Source: Pseudomonas jessenii (GTDB lineage Bacteria > Pseudomonadota > Gammaproteobacteria > Pseudomonadales > Pseudomonadaceae). Taken from it: a stretch of DNA of 64,000 nt. Position numbers and translations under genes: made by a program. The stretch covers positions 62,001 to 126,000 of the forward strand of contig NZ_NIWT01000008.1 of NCBI RefSeq assembly GCF_002236115.1. The letters are read 5' to 3'. The notes below the pieces were generated by a model. The model worked only from the letters and a program-made list of their open reading frames with translations, ran no database searches and was not told where the DNA came from. This document shows, piece by piece, positions 61,911-64,000 of this stretch. The stretch's first letter is position 1. Every line of letters starts with the position of its first letter.

Positions 61911-63089
61911 TCAGTAAGTCTCGAAATGAACCCGACCCTGCTCACGCAGTTGCTGGCGGACGCTGCTCCAGTCCATCCCATGGCGGCTGCAGATGTCGAT
62001 CAGGGCCTGGACAATCCCCTCCTCCATGCTCTTCAAGCCGCAGACATAGAGATGACATTCAGGATCACGAAGCAGGCCGGCGATTTCGTCGCCCTGTGTA
62101 CGCAGGCAATCCTGGACGTACTCTTTGGGCCTGTCGTTCATCCGCGAGTAAGCCAGGTGCAATTCCAGCCCCGGCACACCAAAGTTCACCAGGTCGTCGT
62201 GATAGGCCATTTCCTTGGGGGTCCGACCGCCATAGAACAGAATCAGGCGTGCGCCGGACACCGGCACGCGGTGACGCTGTTCGAGCATGGCTCGCATCGG
62301 TGCAATGCCGGTGCCGGTGCAAATCATCAGCAAGTGACTGCCGGCATGATTGGGCATCAGGTAAGTGCCACCGAAGGGGCCAAGTACTTTCACCTGATCG
62401 CCCCGAGCGAGGTCGCACAAGTGGTTGGAACCCACTCCCCGCACCGGTTGGCCGGTGTGATCCGCGACGACACGCTTGACCGTCAGTGCGAGATCGTTGC
62501 CAAGCACCTCGCCGCTGCGGGCACTGGCAATGGAGTAATAGCGCGGCACATGCGGGCGCCCCTGCTCATCGACCCCCGGCGGCACAATGGCAATGTTCTG
62601 CCCTTCCAGCACCGGAAAATGCTGGTCGCCAAAGTCGAGTACCAAATGGTGAATATCGCTACCGGTACCATCGCCGGTCAGTCGACGATTGACGGTAATG
62701 GTGGCCAGAGCAGGATTTTCTTGAGTGAACAGCGCCTCGGCAGGTGTCGCAGCGGAGTGCGGAGCAGATGGCTGCAACGCCGCTGCCGGATCGGGGGCGC
62801 CGCCAATCACCGCGCCGGCTTCCACCTCCAATTGCGCCGGCAGACTGCTCCAGCCGAACTGATCGTCGAGGCTATAGGCCTCGCTGTCAGGAACCAGACG
62901 CCAGCTGTCGATGGCACCCGTTGGGCAGCCCCAGGTGCATTCCAGGCAACCGTTGCACAAGTCGGCCTTGACCACATAGTTGTTGCTGTCGTGGGTGATG
63001 GCTTCGATCGGGCAACTGGATTCGCAGGTGTTGCAGCGGGTGCACATGGCCGGATCGATCAGGTGTTGACGGATGTACTGGGCGCTCAT
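61911..63089 (-). CDS. BoxA-like ferredoxin-NADP-reductase-type flavoprotein (two 4Fe-4S plus FNR)
   Basis: A protein of 392 residues. The N-terminal 60 residues bind two 4Fe-4S clusters (CTRCNTCESSCP with Cys16, 19, 22, 26; CNGCLECTWGCP with Cys45, 48, 51, 55). After a linker of about 60 residues comes a ferredoxin-NADP-reductase module (PRYYSIAS for FAD, CTGTGIAPMRAML for NADP). The layout is that of BoxA, the reductase of benzoyl-CoA epoxidase. No BoxB or BoxC is in the window. Start at MSAQYIRQ is preferred because AAGG lies 7 bases upstream. Confidence 0.85.
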   Translation of the reverse strand: MSAQYIRQHLIDPAMCTRCNTCESSCPIEAITHDSNNYVVKADLCNGCLECTWGCPTGAIDSWRLVPDSEAYSLDDQFGWSSLPAQLEVEAGAVIGGAPDPAAALQPSAPHSAATPAEALFTQENPALATITVNRRLTGDGTGSDIHHLVLDFGDQHFPVLEGQNIAIVPPGVDEQGRPHVPRYYSIASARSGEVLGNDLALTVKRVVADHTGQPVRGVGSNHLCDLARGDQVKVLGPFGGTYLMPNHAGSHLLMICTGTGIAPMRAMLEQRHRVPVSGARLILFYGGRTPKEMAYHDDLVNFGVPGLELHLAYSRMNDRPKEYVQDCLRTQGDEIAGLLRDPECHLYVCGLKSMEEGIVQALIDICSRHGMDWSSVRQQLREQGRVHFETY

Positions 63090-63156
63090 GGACATGCCTT
63101 TGAGGAAGTTCGATGACCGCCGCATTCTCGTCGGTCGCTCGAGTAGTCCGGCATCC

Positions 63157-63172
63157 TCCATTCAGATGATTC
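63157..63172. promoter_or_regulatory. Shared motif site 2
   Basis: TCCATTCAGATGATTC, upstream of the BoxA-like gene (about 75 bases from its start). It matches the ridA palindrome right half in most positions; consensus TCYATTYRGATGAKTC. Confidence 0.45.
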
Positions 63173-63239
63173 GGTCACACGCGCCCGGCGCGTCGGGTCT
63201 TGCACAGCCGCCTCATCAGGTTGGGGACCCGGTCCCTAC

Positions 63240-63255
63240 TCCATTTGGATGAGTC
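63240..63255. promoter_or_regulatory. Shared motif site 3
   Basis: TCCATTTGGATGAGTC, 83 bases (eight helical turns) from site 2 and about 140 bases before the divergent FAD gene. The GGATGAGTC half is identical to the ridA site. Confidence 0.45.
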
Positions 63256-63393
63256 AGCGAATATCCGGTTTTTACTCCGACTGAAGGATGGGACGGGTTG
63301 GACCGGGGGCAGCAGAGTGTCGGTCGTGAATTCCCCCGACTGCCTTCACGCATAGCGCGCCGGGACAACCAATACCTTTGCTGGAGAATCGAG

Positions 63394-64000
63394 ATGCAAG
63401 CGAATGAGAAACTGGGCCGGCACGCAATCATCATCGGCGCAAGCGTCGTAGGGCTGATGACTGCAAAACTGCTATCGCACCGATTCGACAAGGTCACCCT
63501 GATCGAGCGTGACCCGTTCTCCGATGCCCCGGGGCCGCGCAAGATGACGCCGCAGTCGAACCATTATCACATCCTGCTGCGTGGCGGCCTGCTGATGCTC
63601 AACGAACTGTATCCAGACTTCACCGCGCGCATGCTTGAGCTCGGCTCCACCCCTGTCCGCGTCGGGGTCGATCTGCTTTATCACACGCCTTGGGGTACCG
63701 GTTATTCGCAGAGCGGGAGCATTCAGGCCCCTCGTGATCTCGACCAACTGATCCTCGCTCAGAGCCGCAACCTGCTGGAGTTCAATATCCGCAAGTTCAC
63801 CCTGGAGAGCTCGAACATCGTAGCCATGCCAGGTTGTACAGCGACCGCGTTGCAACACGAAAACGGCAGAGTGACCGGTGTGGTGGTGCAGACCTCTGCG
63901 GGCACGCAGAGCCTGGATGCCGACCTTGTCGTCGACGCTGGCGGCCGTGGCAGCCGGGCTCCAAAATGGTTGGCCGACCTTGGCTACAGCGCACCACTGG
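63394..64000 (+). CDS. FAD-dependent monooxygenase, N-terminal part (cut by window edge)
   Basis: About 202 residues are visible from MQANEKLGRHAIIIGASVVG; GGAGA lies about 6 bases upstream. The dinucleotide-binding fold IIIGASVVGLMTAKLLSHRF, the LIERDPF segment and the later DLVVDAGGRGSRAPKWL place it in the FAD-dependent monooxygenase/PHBH-like superfamily. The C-terminus is beyond the window. It diverges from the BoxA-like gene across a region with two copies of the shared motif. Hydroxylation or epoxidation of the cluster's substrate is likely. Confidence 0.85.
   Translation, partial: MQANEKLGRHAIIIGASVVGLMTAKLLSHRFDKVTLIERDPFSDAPGPRKMTPQSNHYHILLRGGLLMLNELYPDFTARMLELGSTPVRVGVDLLYHTPWGTGYSQSGSIQAPRDLDQLILAQSRNLLEFNIRKFTLESSNIVAMPGCTATALQHENGRVTGVVVQTSAGTQSLDADLVVDAGGRGSRAPKWLADLGYSAPL

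Noticed and set aside
61911..63089. Naming the reductase boxA and the cluster a benzoyl-CoA pathway
   Set aside because: No BoxB, BoxC or benzoate-CoA ligase could be recognised in the window, so only resemblance is stated.

Overview
The window looks like a chromosomal accessory stretch from a Pseudomonas, probably of the P. fluorescens group. The supporting signs are high GC, a classical Pseudomonas REP pair (47403..47491), a degenerate dispersed repeat built on GCAATCGGCCARAAGC, a fused CysNC, a chromosomal orphan ParA, two orphan betaine-type binding proteins and many LysR regulators. I saw no rRNA, tRNA, CRISPR array or phage structural gene. One intact IS1182-family element is present at about 20.3-21.9 kb.

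Layout. 0-6.2 kb: a sulfate-activation and sulfotransfer cluster (partial sulfotransferase, DUF1214, SRPBCC, CysD, CysNC, LuxR regulator). Four copies of one 18-bp palindrome lie upstream of its transcription units. 6.2-10 kb: single genes (secreted TPR protein, serine hydrolase, YdeI-like protein, class V aminotransferase). 10.4-13.4 kb: choline/betaine-type binding protein diverging from a BetI-like repressor and an amidase, with a perfect palindrome between them. 13.7-15.5 kb: LysR and LysE exporter. 15.7-18.9 kb: a GC-rich pair, an exported isoaspartyl methyltransferase and a membrane spermidine-synthase-like protein. 19.2-23.6 kb: hypothetical protein, IS1182, BON protein, LprI-MliC fusion. 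23.8-28.5 kb: VOC protein, glutathione-dependent formaldehyde dehydrogenase, second orphan betaine-type binding protein, a 2OG-Fe(II) oxygenase related to HalD/BesD halogenases but with an intact HxD, and a divergent LysR. 28.7-29.3 kb: small proteins. 29.8-34.4 kb: LysR diverging from a CoA-transferase, a ScpB-like decarboxylase and a MatC-like dicarboxylate carrier. 34.6-41.8 kb: VOC proteins, ABC exporter, acetyltransferase plus PuuE-like deacetylase, orphan ParA, ArsN2-like acetyltransferase.

41.9-64 kb: a large catabolic cluster, almost all on the minus strand. It holds acyl-CoA dehydrogenase, RND/MMPL exporter, YCF48-like propeller, DUF1329 and DUF1302 envelope proteins, bicupin, RidA, a MalT-type LuxR regulator, NAD(P)-binding oxidoreductase, acyl-CoA ligase, alpha/beta hydrolase, CobW GTPase, Tat-exported MBL-fold protein, a BoxA-like reductase, and a divergent FAD monooxygenase cut by the window edge. 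The enzymes suggest import, oxygenation, hydrolysis, CoA activation and beta-oxidation of a hydrophobic substrate that I cannot name.

The most promising candidates for undescribed biology are the sulfotransfer regulon with its four-copy operator and the HalD-like hydroxylase/betaine-binding-protein/formaldehyde-dehydrogenase module. The amidase module and the BoxA-like/MBL/CobW group lacking BoxB come next.
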